64,000 bases of DNA from Bacillota bacterium (GTDB lineage: Bacteria > Bacillota > Clostridia > Oscillospirales > Ruminococcaceae), in contig JAEWPV010000007.1 of assembly GCA_023460535.1 (NCBI GenBank), positions 1 to 64,000 of the forward strand, in the 5' to 3' direction. The position numbers and the translations under genes were made by a program. Below the pieces are notes generated by a model. That model was not told the DNA's origin, made no database searches, and saw only the letters and a program-made list of their open reading frames with translations. Below, in pieces: positions 41,356 through 50,277 of this stretch (its first letter is position 1; each line of letters begins with the position of its first letter).

Positions 41356-43545
41356 CTATCGTTCCTGAACCGTATAGCCGTTGCTGGTTACCGCAATATG
41401 AAAGCGCTTGCCGCGTGCAGAAAGCCGGACAGTTACCCTTTTCCACTGCTCGGGAAGGTGCGGTGTAGCCGTTGGTTTTCCGTCTTTTATGGTAATACCG
41501 CAAAATCCATGCACCACGCTCTGCCAGGTGGCACCGAACGCCGCAAGGTGTAATCCCTCACTAGCGGTATTGCACATCACATTTTCAAGGTCAAGATACA
41601 TACTCTTATTAAGATAAGCTTCTGCCTTTTGCTGTTCACCGATTTGGGCTGCCAGCAACGCATGCGTGCCAAAGCTTAGGGTAGAGTCGTGCAAGGTAAG
41701 CGGCTCGTAAAAATTCCATGCCGCAAGCTTCTGTGCATGGGTATACTTTTCGGGCAACAGTGCCATCAGCAGGATGATGTCGGCTTGCTTTAGCACCTGA
41801 TAGCGCTGGAGGCGGTCGAAGCTCAGCCTATGGTAAACCGGTTTGTTATCGGTTTTAAAGCGCGCAAAATCAAAGGGCTCAAGGGAAAGAAACAACTCGT
41901 CTTCAATGTATAGCTGGCGTTGTTTATCGTACAGCACCACCGCTTTTTGTATGATATCCTTCCAACGCAAGGTTTCTTCCATCATACAGTTTAGCCGTCT
42001 TAACAGGTTTTTTAAGGTGTCGGGGCATTCCTGCCTCATCTCATCAATTGCGGCAAGCGCAAGCTGCAGATTATATATCGCTAGCGTGGTGGTGTAGGTG
42101 TTGTTGCGAGTTACGCCACAGTATTCATCGGGGCCCTTAACAAACAACATATTGTAGCAATCGTTCACCGCATCGTAAGAGAATCGATCCGACCAAAAGC
42201 GCGCGGTTTCTATGTATACCTCGGCGGCATAACGGTAGAGAAAGGGTTTGTCTGCCGTGGTGCGCAGGTAGTAATCAAACGCGTAGGCAACATCAGCCGT
42301 AATATGAATCTCGCAGGCTCCGGTATCCCATGTTTCGCACTGTTCACTGCCGTCAAACGAGGCCATCCACGGATAGCGCGCACCGCTGCACGACATCTTT
42401 TTTGCATACTCTCTAGCGGCATCCAGCGCATGATAACGGTAAAGCAATAGGTTTTTAGCTGCCAGCGGGTCGCCGAGCAAAAAGAACGGTAATAAGAAGA
42501 TATCGGTATCCCAAAAGTAGCAGCCCTTATATCGGGCGTGGGTCAAACCACGGGCACCTATGCTCACTCGCTCGTTATCTCGCGCGTTGTTTGCTATCAT
42601 CTGAAAAACATTATAACGCAGGGCGGTATCGGCTTTTTCATCGCCCTCTATGATGATATCGCAGTCGTCATAACGGCTTAACCATTCAGTTGCAGACTGT
42701 GCCAACAGTCCGTCGTACCCTGTTAATATGTTCTTTGCAAGGCTTTCTTCTGTTGTCAAGGCAAGCTGAGGTGCCGGCAGGTCAAGTGAAGTATAAACGC
42801 TGATAACCTGCTCGCAGGTACACACCTGCCCCTTTTTTGCCTTTATGTGAACCGATTGACCAACAAAGCCCTTCTCGTTCACCGGCTCGGGTTCTCCATG
42901 ACTAAAAGAAACCGCAGCAGCCTCGCTAATCGTGATATCGGTTAGCTTGGTTTTTAGAAAAACCGAGGCAAACGTATTATGAATCTCCTGCTTTACTACC
43001 TCAGTATAGGTAAGCGTCTCGGTATTTTTTTTGGTCTGGTCGTCGCTGATGGGGCAATTGCAGCTGCGACTATCGATACCCGCCAAAAAGGTAACCTCCA
43101 TATCGCTGTCTAGCGGTTGGACCGTTATGTTCATAGCGGCCGTGTGCACATCAAAAAGGCTAAGAAATCTTTTGGCGGTTACCCTAACCCGTTTTTCACC
43201 CAGCTGCGTGGTATATTCGTAGCACATCTCGCCGTTATACAGATTTAGTCTCTGAGAAAAATCGCTTATTTTAAACGACTCTCCCCCCAATAAAACCCCA
43301 TCTATCTGAATACACACCGCGAAGAAGTTAGGGGTATTGACAAAGTCGGTAAGATTATCCTTAATGATATCGTATACTCCCGCGAGATACGCTCCTTTTA
43401 GGTGGTTTCGCTCCGTGGTATCTTCACATAAATAGCCGCGTACACCCATGTATCCGTTACCTAAAAAGAAGATGCTCTCATTGAAATCTATATTTTCTCG
43501 ATTTTTAGTGGAGATAGCTGACCTTGCATATTCGATTTGGTTCAT
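41356..43545 (-). CDS. GH65 family disaccharide phosphorylase (kojibiose/maltose phosphorylase-like)
   Basis: The product is 729 residues. The (alpha/alpha)6-barrel inverting phosphorylase family is recognised from FFLGNGYMGVRG near the N-terminus, the GARGLTHARYKGCYFWDTDIF segment and the catalytic acid E474 in GPDEY. A C-terminal phosphate-site stretch (ASEGLHLAAFGATWQSVVHGFCG) is typical. The enzyme would cleave an alpha-glucoside with phosphate to beta-glucose 1-phosphate plus glucose or another acceptor. Linkage preference (kojibiose, nigerose, maltose, trehalose or glycosylglycerol) is not decidable by eye. It lies between a six-hairpin glycosidase and beta-phosphoglucomutase in one operon. 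The ATG at 43545 is favoured on spacing from AAAGGA. Confidence 0.9.
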   Translation of the reverse strand: MNQIEYARSAISTKNRENIDFNESIFFLGNGYMGVRGYLCEDTTERNHLKGAYLAGVYDIIKDNLTDFVNTPNFFAVCIQIDGVLLGGESFKISDFSQRLNLYNGEMCYEYTTQLGEKRVRVTAKRFLSLFDVHTAAMNITVQPLDSDMEVTFLAGIDSRSCNCPISDDQTKKNTETLTYTEVVKQEIHNTFASVFLKTKLTDITISEAAAVSFSHGEPEPVNEKGFVGQSVHIKAKKGQVCTCEQVISVYTSLDLPAPQLALTTEESLAKNILTGYDGLLAQSATEWLSRYDDCDIIIEGDEKADTALRYNVFQMIANNARDNERVSIGARGLTHARYKGCYFWDTDIFLLPFFLLGDPLAAKNLLLYRYHALDAAREYAKKMSCSGARYPWMASFDGSEQCETWDTGACEIHITADVAYAFDYYLRTTADKPFLYRYAAEVYIETARFWSDRFSYDAVNDCYNMLFVKGPDEYCGVTRNNTYTTTLAIYNLQLALAAIDEMRQECPDTLKNLLRRLNCMMEETLRWKDIIQKAVVLYDKQRQLYIEDELFLSLEPFDFARFKTDNKPVYHRLSFDRLQRYQVLKQADIILLMALLPEKYTHAQKLAAWNFYEPLTLHDSTLSFGTHALLAAQIGEQQKAEAYLNKSMYLDLENVMCNTASEGLHLAAFGATWQSVVHGFCGITIKDGKPTATPHLPEQWKRVTVRLSARGKRFHIAVTSNGYTVQER

Positions 43546-43604
43546 GCTAAAGACCATTCCTTTCTTACTAAAGAACCTAATGCTTGCTGCGTTGCTAAGT
43601 AAAT

Positions 43605-45404
43605 CTACCGCTCATACGCATAATGGATGGCATATGCCAGAAAACCGGCACAGGTGGCGAAGGCGGCACCCGTTTCACACTCACCGGTCACCTCGTTTAC
43701 GCTTTCACATGCAATGCCGTTATCCATATTTGTTTTGCTGAGGATATCGCGGCAATGCTCCTTGCGTCCTAGTATCAGGCTGTTGGCAACGCTTAGTATC
43801 CATGGATGCGGCGCGTGCGGACAGCCTATCTCGGCAATCGGGAAACCCGCGAAGGAATACTGGTAGTCGCCGCTTCGAATCAGCTCCACCGTGTTTTGGA
43901 ACACCTCATCATCCTGCTTACAGAAGCCTCGGAATGCCAACAGCTGCAGGCTGCCCGGAGGCTCGTCGTAAATATCGTAATGACCGTCTAAATCGGTAGA
44001 CCAGCAGAAAATCCTTTTCCCGTTCTCGGTTTTGACACAGTGAGCAAAGATGGCATGTTGTACCCGGTCCGCCTGCGCCGACAGTTCACAAAGGAGCTTT
44101 TGAGGCAGGATATCCGCAAACATTGCGCTGATATCCTTGAGTATTCGCCAAACCAAAACATTGTCATAGGTAAGGTAGCGGTAGATATGCATATCGTCGG
44201 TAGGCTGCAGGAAGGTTTCGTACAGGTGAATGCTTGGATGCTTCTTCTCCTCCAGTACTGCTAAGATGTGATTTATTCCTTTTACAATGTGCTCCTGTTT
44301 TAGGTATTGCGCATCCCCTGTTGCCTTGAAATAAGCGGCAAGGGCAAGCACCGGCGCACAGAGCTCGTCAAGCTCAAAGCCCGGCTCCAGAACCGTACCG
44401 TCAATATAGCGGGAGTGAACCCCTACGTTTTTTATCTGGCGGGTAAACACGTAATCAAGCATTGCGCGCGCGTGCTTTTCATCCGCGTCCAATACTGCGG
44501 GAAAGCTCCAAAGCAGACTGTCTCGATCCCAGTAGGCGGCGCTAACATAGTAGAGAGGGCTCCGGGAGGTTACAAGTACCAGCTCCTCGGTATCGATGGT
44601 TACACCGGTGGCATAAAACAGATTGAAGAACAGGTTAAGATTGTATATCTGATTTAAGGTATCGTCATTAAAGTCCTTGGCACGTTGTTTTAGCCATTTA
44701 AGAGTGCGGGTATATTCATACGCCCAGCCCTGCCGCAGCATCTCCTTGGCCGATGTGCAGGAGGCAACCTCTTCGAACCCTATGCCCCAGAAGAACTCGA
44801 GGGTTTGCTCCTCTGCGGGTTTCAGGGTTATTTCGCATGATAAGGTATAATCAATGGCATCATTTGCCGCTGTAAAATCAGAGTGAACTTCACGTGAAGC
44901 CATTGGGGCCAACGAGAACAGTGCGCTGCCCATGGTAAAATCAAGTACAAAGCTGTGGTTCCAGTTGCTATGGTAACCCTTCTTTGTTCCGTTTAGCTGC
45001 TTATCCTCGTTAATACAGTGCCACGCGGAGGCAAACCGCCCCACAAGCCCCAATTGAGCAGTCAACTCCGTATCAGAAGTATTTTTATACGTGAGGTGGT
45101 AGATAAACCCACGCTCGTTAACCGGAGCTATGATTGTGCCCAAAACCGCGAGTGCTCCGCATCTCGCGTTAAAGGTGGGAACCCAATAACCCTTGCGTTG
45201 CCAGAACAGATTTGTAAGTGGCTGCTCTTGCCCGCCGATTTTGACAAACGGACGCATCAGCGGTTGCTGTTCGTCGCCGCGGATATCCACAAGACCCTTC
45301 AGCCCCATATGTAAAAAGGTGATATCCTCTATTGCGGCGTTCTGTTCGTTAATCTGCGGTAGGCTTACCTGCGTATTACCGGTTGGAATGTAATTTGGTT
45401 TCAT
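43605..45404 (-). CDS. Six-hairpin glycosidase-like protein
   Basis: The product is 599 residues, with no signal peptide. The first 240 residues are beta-rich. The C-terminal 350 residues look like an (alpha/alpha)6 toroid: AAYWDRDSLLWSFPAVL, GTVLEPGFELDELCAPVLALAAYFKATGD and NEVTGECETGAAFATCAGFLAYAIHYA. These recall six-hairpin glycosidases such as GH125, GH63 and GH15, but I cannot place it firmly in one family. As the first gene of the operon with GH65 phosphorylase and beta-phosphoglucomutase, it probably trims an alpha-linked oligosaccharide to feed the phosphorylase. AGGGG precedes the ATG by 6 bases. Confidence 0.68.
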   Translation of the reverse strand: MKPNYIPTGNTQVSLPQINEQNAAIEDITFLHMGLKGLVDIRGDEQQPLMRPFVKIGGQEQPLTNLFWQRKGYWVPTFNARCGALAVLGTIIAPVNERGFIYHLTYKNTSDTELTAQLGLVGRFASAWHCINEDKQLNGTKKGYHSNWNHSFVLDFTMGSALFSLAPMASREVHSDFTAANDAIDYTLSCEITLKPAEEQTLEFFWGIGFEEVASCTSAKEMLRQGWAYEYTRTLKWLKQRAKDFNDDTLNQIYNLNLFFNLFYATGVTIDTEELVLVTSRSPLYYVSAAYWDRDSLLWSFPAVLDADEKHARAMLDYVFTRQIKNVGVHSRYIDGTVLEPGFELDELCAPVLALAAYFKATGDAQYLKQEHIVKGINHILAVLEEKKHPSIHLYETFLQPTDDMHIYRYLTYDNVLVWRILKDISAMFADILPQKLLCELSAQADRVQHAIFAHCVKTENGKRIFCWSTDLDGHYDIYDEPPGSLQLLAFRGFCKQDDEVFQNTVELIRSGDYQYSFAGFPIAEIGCPHAPHPWILSVANSLILGRKEHCRDILSKTNMDNGIACESVNEVTGECETGAAFATCAGFLAYAIHYAYER

Positions 45405-45424
45405 AAAATACCCCTATGCTCTAT

Positions 45425-45442
45425 TGTTGAAACGTTTCAACA
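45425..45442. promoter_or_regulatory. LacI-type operator, perfect 18-bp palindrome
   Basis: TGTTGAAACGTTTCAACA is its own reverse complement and has the central CG step typical of LacI-family operators. It covers about +3 to +20 of the minus-strand glycosidase operon promoter. Binding by the LacI protein encoded in the divergent direction would block transcription. Confidence 0.85.
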
Positions 45443-45451
45443 TTTTTCTTC

Positions 45452-45480
45452 AGTCTATCACAGTTGTTTCGAAAGGTCAA
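45452..45480 (-). promoter_or_regulatory. Promoter of the glycosidase-GH65-pgmB operon
   Basis: TTGACC (45475-45480), a 17-base spacer and TAGACT (45452-45457) on the minus strand place the transcription start near 45445, directly in front of the LacI operator. Confidence 0.7.
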
Positions 45481-45545
45481 TTGTATATGTTGTATAAATT
45501 TAACTACATTATTCGCGCAATTGTAAAAAATATATTGAATATGTA

Positions 45546-45602
45546 TTGACAACAGCTTGGATGATTGTCTATAATAAAGCCAAGGCAATTGATACGTTTA
45601 AA
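45546..45602 (+). promoter_or_regulatory. Promoter with imperfect LacI operator, toward lacI and ABC genes
   Basis: TTGACA (45546-45551), an 18-base spacer and TATAAT (45570-45575) form a near-ideal promoter. Seven bases after its expected start lies TTGATACGTTTAAA (45589-45602), which matches 11 of 14 positions of the core of the perfect operator. A second extended -10, TGGTATAAT (45767-45774), closer to lacI may be a constitutive promoter. The rest of 45405-45829 is AT-rich leader with no gene. Confidence 0.65.
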
Positions 45603-45829
45603 TTACGAGGCGCAAAGTGTGCTATGAATGAGCATTTTTATCAAGCTGTATCATAACCGGAACACTATATAAGCTAATTCGCTTTAATAATGTCCGCCAA
45701 AATTGATCAAAAGTTTGCATTTATTGCTTTTACAAAGATTCTTTCGCAGACATTATAAGTTGATTTGGTATAATACCCAGCAACACTTTAGCCGCTTTGC
45801 AATGATATTTAAGAAGGGCATGAAACGCA

Positions 45830-46852
45830 ATGAATAAACGTCCAACCATTAAAGATGTAGCCCGCGAGGCCAATGTCTCTCCCGCCACCATCTCCTATGT
45901 GTTAAATGGCAAAGCCTCTATCGCTCAGGAAACGAAGGACCGGGTTTATCGGGCGATAGAAAAACTTAACTACGTGCCCAACCTTTCTGCCCGGGGGCTT
46001 GTGAATAACGATTCAAAACTGCTTGGGGTTGTAATCCCTCAAACCGAGCCGGGCAGCGAGGTGCTGTTTAAGAACGCCTTCTACAGTGAGATTGTGGGCA
46101 GCATTGAATATTACGCGCGGCAAAAGGGGTATCACCTGTTAATTTCGGCCAGTGACGCCAACGAAAGCTACTTTAGTCTTGCCAAAAAACGCAACCTTGA
46201 CGGGATTATCGCCATCGGTGTTTATCCGGATGATTTTTACAGTGAGGTAAAGAAAACGCAGATACCCATCGTGCTAATAGACAGCTACTTCGACGACTAC
46301 TATTTTCACAGTATAAAGATTAACGACCGCTACGGCGGGTATATCGCCACCAAACATCTCTTGGAAAAGGGGCACCGTGACATCGCCCTCTTCACCGGAA
46401 AGCTGAAGGACGGCGGCGTTGTAAAGCACCGGTACGAGGGCTATGCCGACGCGCTAATGGAGTTTGGCTTAACGCCAAATCCGAAGCTGGTATTTGAGGA
46501 AAAGGTGGACTTTAACGCAGGTCTTGCCCTTGCACAGCGCCTATGCGACAGCAAAAATGCCGCAACAGCGGTATTCTGCACGGCTGACATTATGGCGATC
46601 GGAGCCGTAAAAGGCTTTGCGGCACGAGGTGTTCGGGTGCCCGACGATATTTCGATTATCGGATTTGACGACCTTGAACTATCGCAGTACATTACTCCCG
46701 GTATCACCACCATTCATCAGGATATCGCGTTGAAGGGCGAACGTGCGGTGGAGGTGTTGATGAACTGCATCGAGGGCGTCACCCCCGGTAAGCAGGAGGA
46801 GATACTGCCCATTAGTCTGGTGGAACGAGAGTCGGTAAAGCAAATGCTTTAG
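45830..46852 (+). CDS. LacI-family transcriptional regulator
   Basis: The product is 340 residues. The N-terminal helix-turn-helix and hinge (TIKDVAREANVSPATISYVLNGKASIAQETKDRV...LNYVPNLSARGL) are canonical. The rest is a periplasmic-binding-protein-like sugar-sensing domain (ISIIGFDDLELSQYITPGITTIHQD). It probably represses both divergent alpha-glucoside operons through the palindromes at 45425-45442 and 45589-45602. It is followed by a terminator-like hairpin and then the ABC transporter genes. Confidence 0.93.
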   Translation: MNKRPTIKDVAREANVSPATISYVLNGKASIAQETKDRVYRAIEKLNYVPNLSARGLVNNDSKLLGVVIPQTEPGSEVLFKNAFYSEIVGSIEYYARQKGYHLLISASDANESYFSLAKKRNLDGIIAIGVYPDDFYSEVKKTQIPIVLIDSYFDDYYFHSIKINDRYGGYIATKHLLEKGHRDIALFTGKLKDGGVVKHRYEGYADALMEFGLTPNPKLVFEEKVDFNAGLALAQRLCDSKNAATAVFCTADIMAIGAVKGFAARGVRVPDDISIIGFDDLELSQYITPGITTIHQDIALKGERAVEVLMNCIEGVTPGKQEEILPISLVERESVKQML

Positions 46853-46947
46853 ATAGATTTCAATTCTTTACCGTTTGGCACATGGTTATGTATTCTTCGA
46901 TTAACGCTATTTGTTAAAAAAGGGGGCTACAAGACGAAAATAGGGCA

Positions 46948-47051
46948 ACAAAAAGCCTGCACCCATGCGCAAACATAGATGCAGGCGAGGCTTTGGAACC
47001 AACTGTACGGTTAAGCCCCAAAGTACTTTTATTGTAACGTTTTGGGGCAGA
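46948..47051 (+). promoter_or_regulatory. Terminator of lacI and leader of the sugar ABC operon
   Basis: AAAAGCCTGCA...TGCAGGC..GGCTTT (about 46948-46997) is a probable terminator for lacI. A second inverted repeat, GCCCCAAA...TTTTGGGGC, follows. It contains TTGTAACGTTTTGG (47034-47047), a degenerate match to the LacI operator core. The promoter itself is not clear. Confidence 0.45.
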
Positions 47052-47081
47052 AAAATCAACAATTCTTTCAGGAGGAACACT

Positions 47082-48401
47082 ATGAAGAGAACATCAAGAA
47101 TTCTGCCTACCCTTTCGCTTGCAACTGCGGCTGTTTTGATGGCAGTTTCGCTTGCAGGCTGCGCCCAGCAGGCTGCCCCGGTTTCTTCTCCGGCAGCCAT
47201 ACCGGGAGACAATTCCGCACCCGCCGAAAAGATTACCTTGAAGTTTGCAAATTTCTCTGCCTCCGGCGACAACGAGCAATACCTTAAGCAGATGATTGCC
47301 GCTTTTAATGAGCAAAGCCCCAACGTGACCATTGAGCAGCAGACCATCGCCTATGCCGATTACTTTGACCAGATGATGGCGAAGGTTTCTGCCGGTCAGG
47401 CACCCGATGTGTTTGAGCTGAATTTTGAAAACTTCTGCTCCTATGCCAAAAAGGGCGTTCTGTTTGGTCTTGACGACACCATTACCAATGCGGGCTTTGA
47501 TACGAGCAAGTATAACGATATGGCATTAAAGGCCTTCCAGACCGACGGCAAGCAGTATGGCGTTCCCAACAGTTTCTCAAACGTATTGCTCTTTTACAAC
47601 AAGGACCTGTTCGATAAAGCAAACGTCGCCTACCCCACCAACGACTGGACCTGGAAAGACCAGCTTGAGGCTGCTAAAACGATTCGTGCGCTGGATAAAA
47701 ACACCTTTGGCATGATGCAACCCATCACCTTTAACGAACTGTTTAAGCGCGTAAAGCAGAATGGCGGCAGCCTGTTCAGTGAAGACATGAAGTCTTTCAC
47801 CATAAACACGAAAGAAAATATCGAAACGGTACAGTACCTAGTTGACGCGTTGAACAAAGACAACGTAATACCTACCGAAGAGCAGCTTGCGGGCGCGGGC
47901 GACTGGGATTTGTTCAAGTCCGGCCGTCTGGGCATGATCTTAACCGGCGTGTGGGCGATTCCCGATTTCACCAACAACTGCGAATTTGAATGGGATATCG
48001 CGCTTGAACCCGGGAACACCGCCAAGGCTACGCACTTCTTCTCCAACGCCTATGTGTTAAGCAAAGACACCAAGAACCCGGATGCCGCCTTTGATTTTGT
48101 TTCTTACCTCACCACCGGTGAAAAACCCGTTCAAATTCGACTGGATGCAGGCTGGGAGCTGCCACCCGTAAGCGACCAGAAGGTTCTTGACGCTTACAAG
48201 GCCAAAACACCTCCGTCTAACCGTCAGGCAGTGTTTGATTCACTTAGCTACTTGGTAACACCTCCGGTTATTGAGGATTATCAGAAGCTTCAAGACATCG
48301 TAAACACACACCTAGCCAAGGCAGCTACCGGCAAAGTAACAGTAGAAGCCGCGATGAACGACTGCCAAAAGGAGCTTACCGATACCATTAAGCTTTCCTA
48401 A
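47082..48401 (+). CDS. Sugar ABC transporter substrate-binding lipoprotein
   Basis: The product is 439 residues. The ATG at 47082 follows GGAGG by 7 bases. The signal peptide ends at lipobox LAGC with C27, followed by an Ala/Pro/Ser-rich linker. The mature part is a cluster-B (MalE-like) extracellular solute-binding protein (LKFANFSASGDNEQYLKQMIAAFNEQSPNV..., GVPNSFSNVLLFYNKDLFDKA). It would capture an alpha-gluco-oligosaccharide for the two permeases downstream. Confidence 0.92.
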   Translation: MKRTSRILPTLSLATAAVLMAVSLAGCAQQAAPVSSPAAIPGDNSAPAEKITLKFANFSASGDNEQYLKQMIAAFNEQSPNVTIEQQTIAYADYFDQMMAKVSAGQAPDVFELNFENFCSYAKKGVLFGLDDTITNAGFDTSKYNDMALKAFQTDGKQYGVPNSFSNVLLFYNKDLFDKANVAYPTNDWTWKDQLEAAKTIRALDKNTFGMMQPITFNELFKRVKQNGGSLFSEDMKSFTINTKENIETVQYLVDALNKDNVIPTEEQLAGAGDWDLFKSGRLGMILTGVWAIPDFTNNCEFEWDIALEPGNTAKATHFFSNAYVLSKDTKNPDAAFDFVSYLTTGEKPVQIRLDAGWELPPVSDQKVLDAYKAKTPPSNRQAVFDSLSYLVTPPVIEDYQKLQDIVNTHLAKAATGKVTVEAAMNDCQKELTDTIKLS

Positions 48402-48500
48402 CATCGTCGGATTTCCGTCTTATATAGGCAGGGGGCTCTCCCCTGCCTATCTTAAAAAATGGATGAACCGCCGCTTTTACGCGGCAACGAGGTAACCAAT

Positions 48501-49433
48501 ATGGCACTGAAAAACAGCATTACAAAACGCAGCTCCTTCTCTCGCGCATTCCCGTTTCTTTTACCAAGCTTTGTGGGGCTTATATTTTTCAGCTTGCTTC
48601 CCATCGTTTCTTCACTTTTTATCAGCTTTACGAGTTGGGATGGTCTATCCAAGCTAACTTTAGCAAGCGATGCCGGCGGCTTTTTGACACAATATGGCGT
48701 AGGTCTCTCAAACTACATTACTATCCTAACCACGCAGGAGTTTTGGTCGGTTTTGGGACACACAGGCTATTTTATCGCGCTTTACATCCCCCTTATTCTA
48801 GTTGCTTCGCTGGCTGTGGCATTTATCTTAAACAGCAAAATCAAGGGCATCGGTTTTTATCGGGTGCTTTATTATATTCCGGTACTTACCTCTTGGATTG
48901 CAGGTGCAATCATCTGGAAGTGGCTGCTCAGCCCCGAATACGGACCAATTAACGAGGTGCTGCGCTACATTGGTGTCGAGGGACCAAAATGGCTGCAGAG
49001 CGAGGTCTGGGCAATGCCCTCCATCGTACTCGCAAGCATCTGGAAGGATGTAGGGTATTTCAGTCTTATCTTCTTAGGCGGTTTGCAAGGAATTAACCCT
49101 TCATACTACGAGGCAGCGTCGATTGACGGCGCAAGCGCTTGGCAACGCTTGAAGAAGATTACCATCCCCCTTATCTCACCGATTACGTTTTTTATTTTGA
49201 TTATCTGTATTATCAACTCATTCCAGCTATTCCCGCAGGTAATGGTAATGACCAAGGAGGCGGGCCCCAACGGTGCCACACAGGTGATGGTGGAGCGAAT
49301 CTACAAGTACGCCTTTAAATACAGCGAGATGGGTTATGCCTCGGCATACTCGTGGCTGCTGTTTGGTATCATCTTCCTCTTTACCTCCATCCAGATGAAA
49401 ATCCAGAGCAAGTGGGTGCATTACGATGACTAA
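48501..49433 (+). CDS. Sugar ABC transporter permease (MalF/UgpA-like)
   Basis: The product is 310 residues with six TM helices. The ATG at 48501 is chosen with GAGG 10 bases upstream. The permease coupling motif is EAASIDGASAWQRLKKITIPLISP, the EAA loop of CUT1 importers. It pairs with the next gene, with which it overlaps by 8 bases. Confidence 0.92.
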   Translation: MALKNSITKRSSFSRAFPFLLPSFVGLIFFSLLPIVSSLFISFTSWDGLSKLTLASDAGGFLTQYGVGLSNYITILTTQEFWSVLGHTGYFIALYIPLILVASLAVAFILNSKIKGIGFYRVLYYIPVLTSWIAGAIIWKWLLSPEYGPINEVLRYIGVEGPKWLQSEVWAMPSIVLASIWKDVGYFSLIFLGGLQGINPSYYEAASIDGASAWQRLKKITIPLISPITFFILIICIINSFQLFPQVMVMTKEAGPNGATQVMVERIYKYAFKYSEMGYASAYSWLLFGIIFLFTSIQMKIQSKWVHYDD

Positions 49434-50250
49434 ACAACGTTTGAGCAAAATCGCCATACATATTTGTGCGCTGCTGGTGGGCATTTTGATTGCAGTGCCG
49501 TTTTTTTGGATGATCTCCACCTCCTTTAAAAGCAAGGGTTCATTAATCAACATTCCGATTGAATGGGTTCCTAAAAAGCCGACGATTGAGGCGTACCTTC
49601 AGATTTTTAGTATAGAGAACTTTACCTCTTCCATTCTTAACAGCCTGTATCTCGCGGTGGTAACCACAGCGGTTCAGCTGCTTAGTGCTGCCATGGCGGC
49701 CTATGCCTTTGCAAAGATCAGTTTTAGAGGACGCGAAAAGTTGTTTCGAGTGTATCTGGCATCGATGATGATCCCCTTTCAGGTTATCTTCATCCCGCTG
49801 TTTATTCTAATGTCCGGACTCAAGCTTACAAACAGCTTAAATGCCTTTTTGCTGCTGCAGCTGTTTAATGCCTTTGCCATCTTTATGCTGAGGCAGAAGA
49901 TGATGAGCATCAGCGACAGCTTTATCGATGCCGCGGTAATCGACGGTGCCTCAGAGTTCACCATCTTTTTTCGCATTATCATCCCTCTTTCAAGCGGTGT
50001 AATTGCGACACTGGCAATTATGACCTTCATGGGCTCATGGAACGACTATCTTTTCCCGCTGGTAATGCTTTCTGACCGCAGCAAGTTCACCCTGCCTCTG
50101 ATTCTCAGCTCCCTAAACGGACAGTACGGTACGCGCTACAACCTGCTGATGGCAGGTGCGCTAATCTCGATTTTGCCGATATTGGTGCTGTACATGTTTA
50201 CGCAGCGCTTTTTCAAGAGTGGATTGCAGGTGGGCGGTATAAAAGCCTAA
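49426..50250 (+). CDS. Sugar ABC transporter permease (MalG/UgpE-like)
   Basis: The product is 274 residues with six TM helices. The EAA-loop equivalent is DAAVIDGASEFTIFFRIIIPLSSG. Together with the 48501-49433 subunit it forms the membrane channel of a CUT1-type importer. No ATPase gene lies in this operon, so energy is probably supplied by a shared MsmX/UgpC-type ATPase encoded elsewhere, as is usual in Firmicutes. Confidence 0.92.
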   Translation: MTKQRLSKIAIHICALLVGILIAVPFFWMISTSFKSKGSLINIPIEWVPKKPTIEAYLQIFSIENFTSSILNSLYLAVVTTAVQLLSAAMAAYAFAKISFRGREKLFRVYLASMMIPFQVIFIPLFILMSGLKLTNSLNAFLLLQLFNAFAIFMLRQKMMSISDSFIDAAVIDGASEFTIFFRIIIPLSSGVIATLAIMTFMGSWNDYLFPLVMLSDRSKFTLPLILSSLNGQYGTRYNLLMAGALISILPILVLYMFTQRFFKSGLQVGGIKA

Positions 50251-50277
50251 GTAATTAGATGTGAGGTAGTAGCCTAT

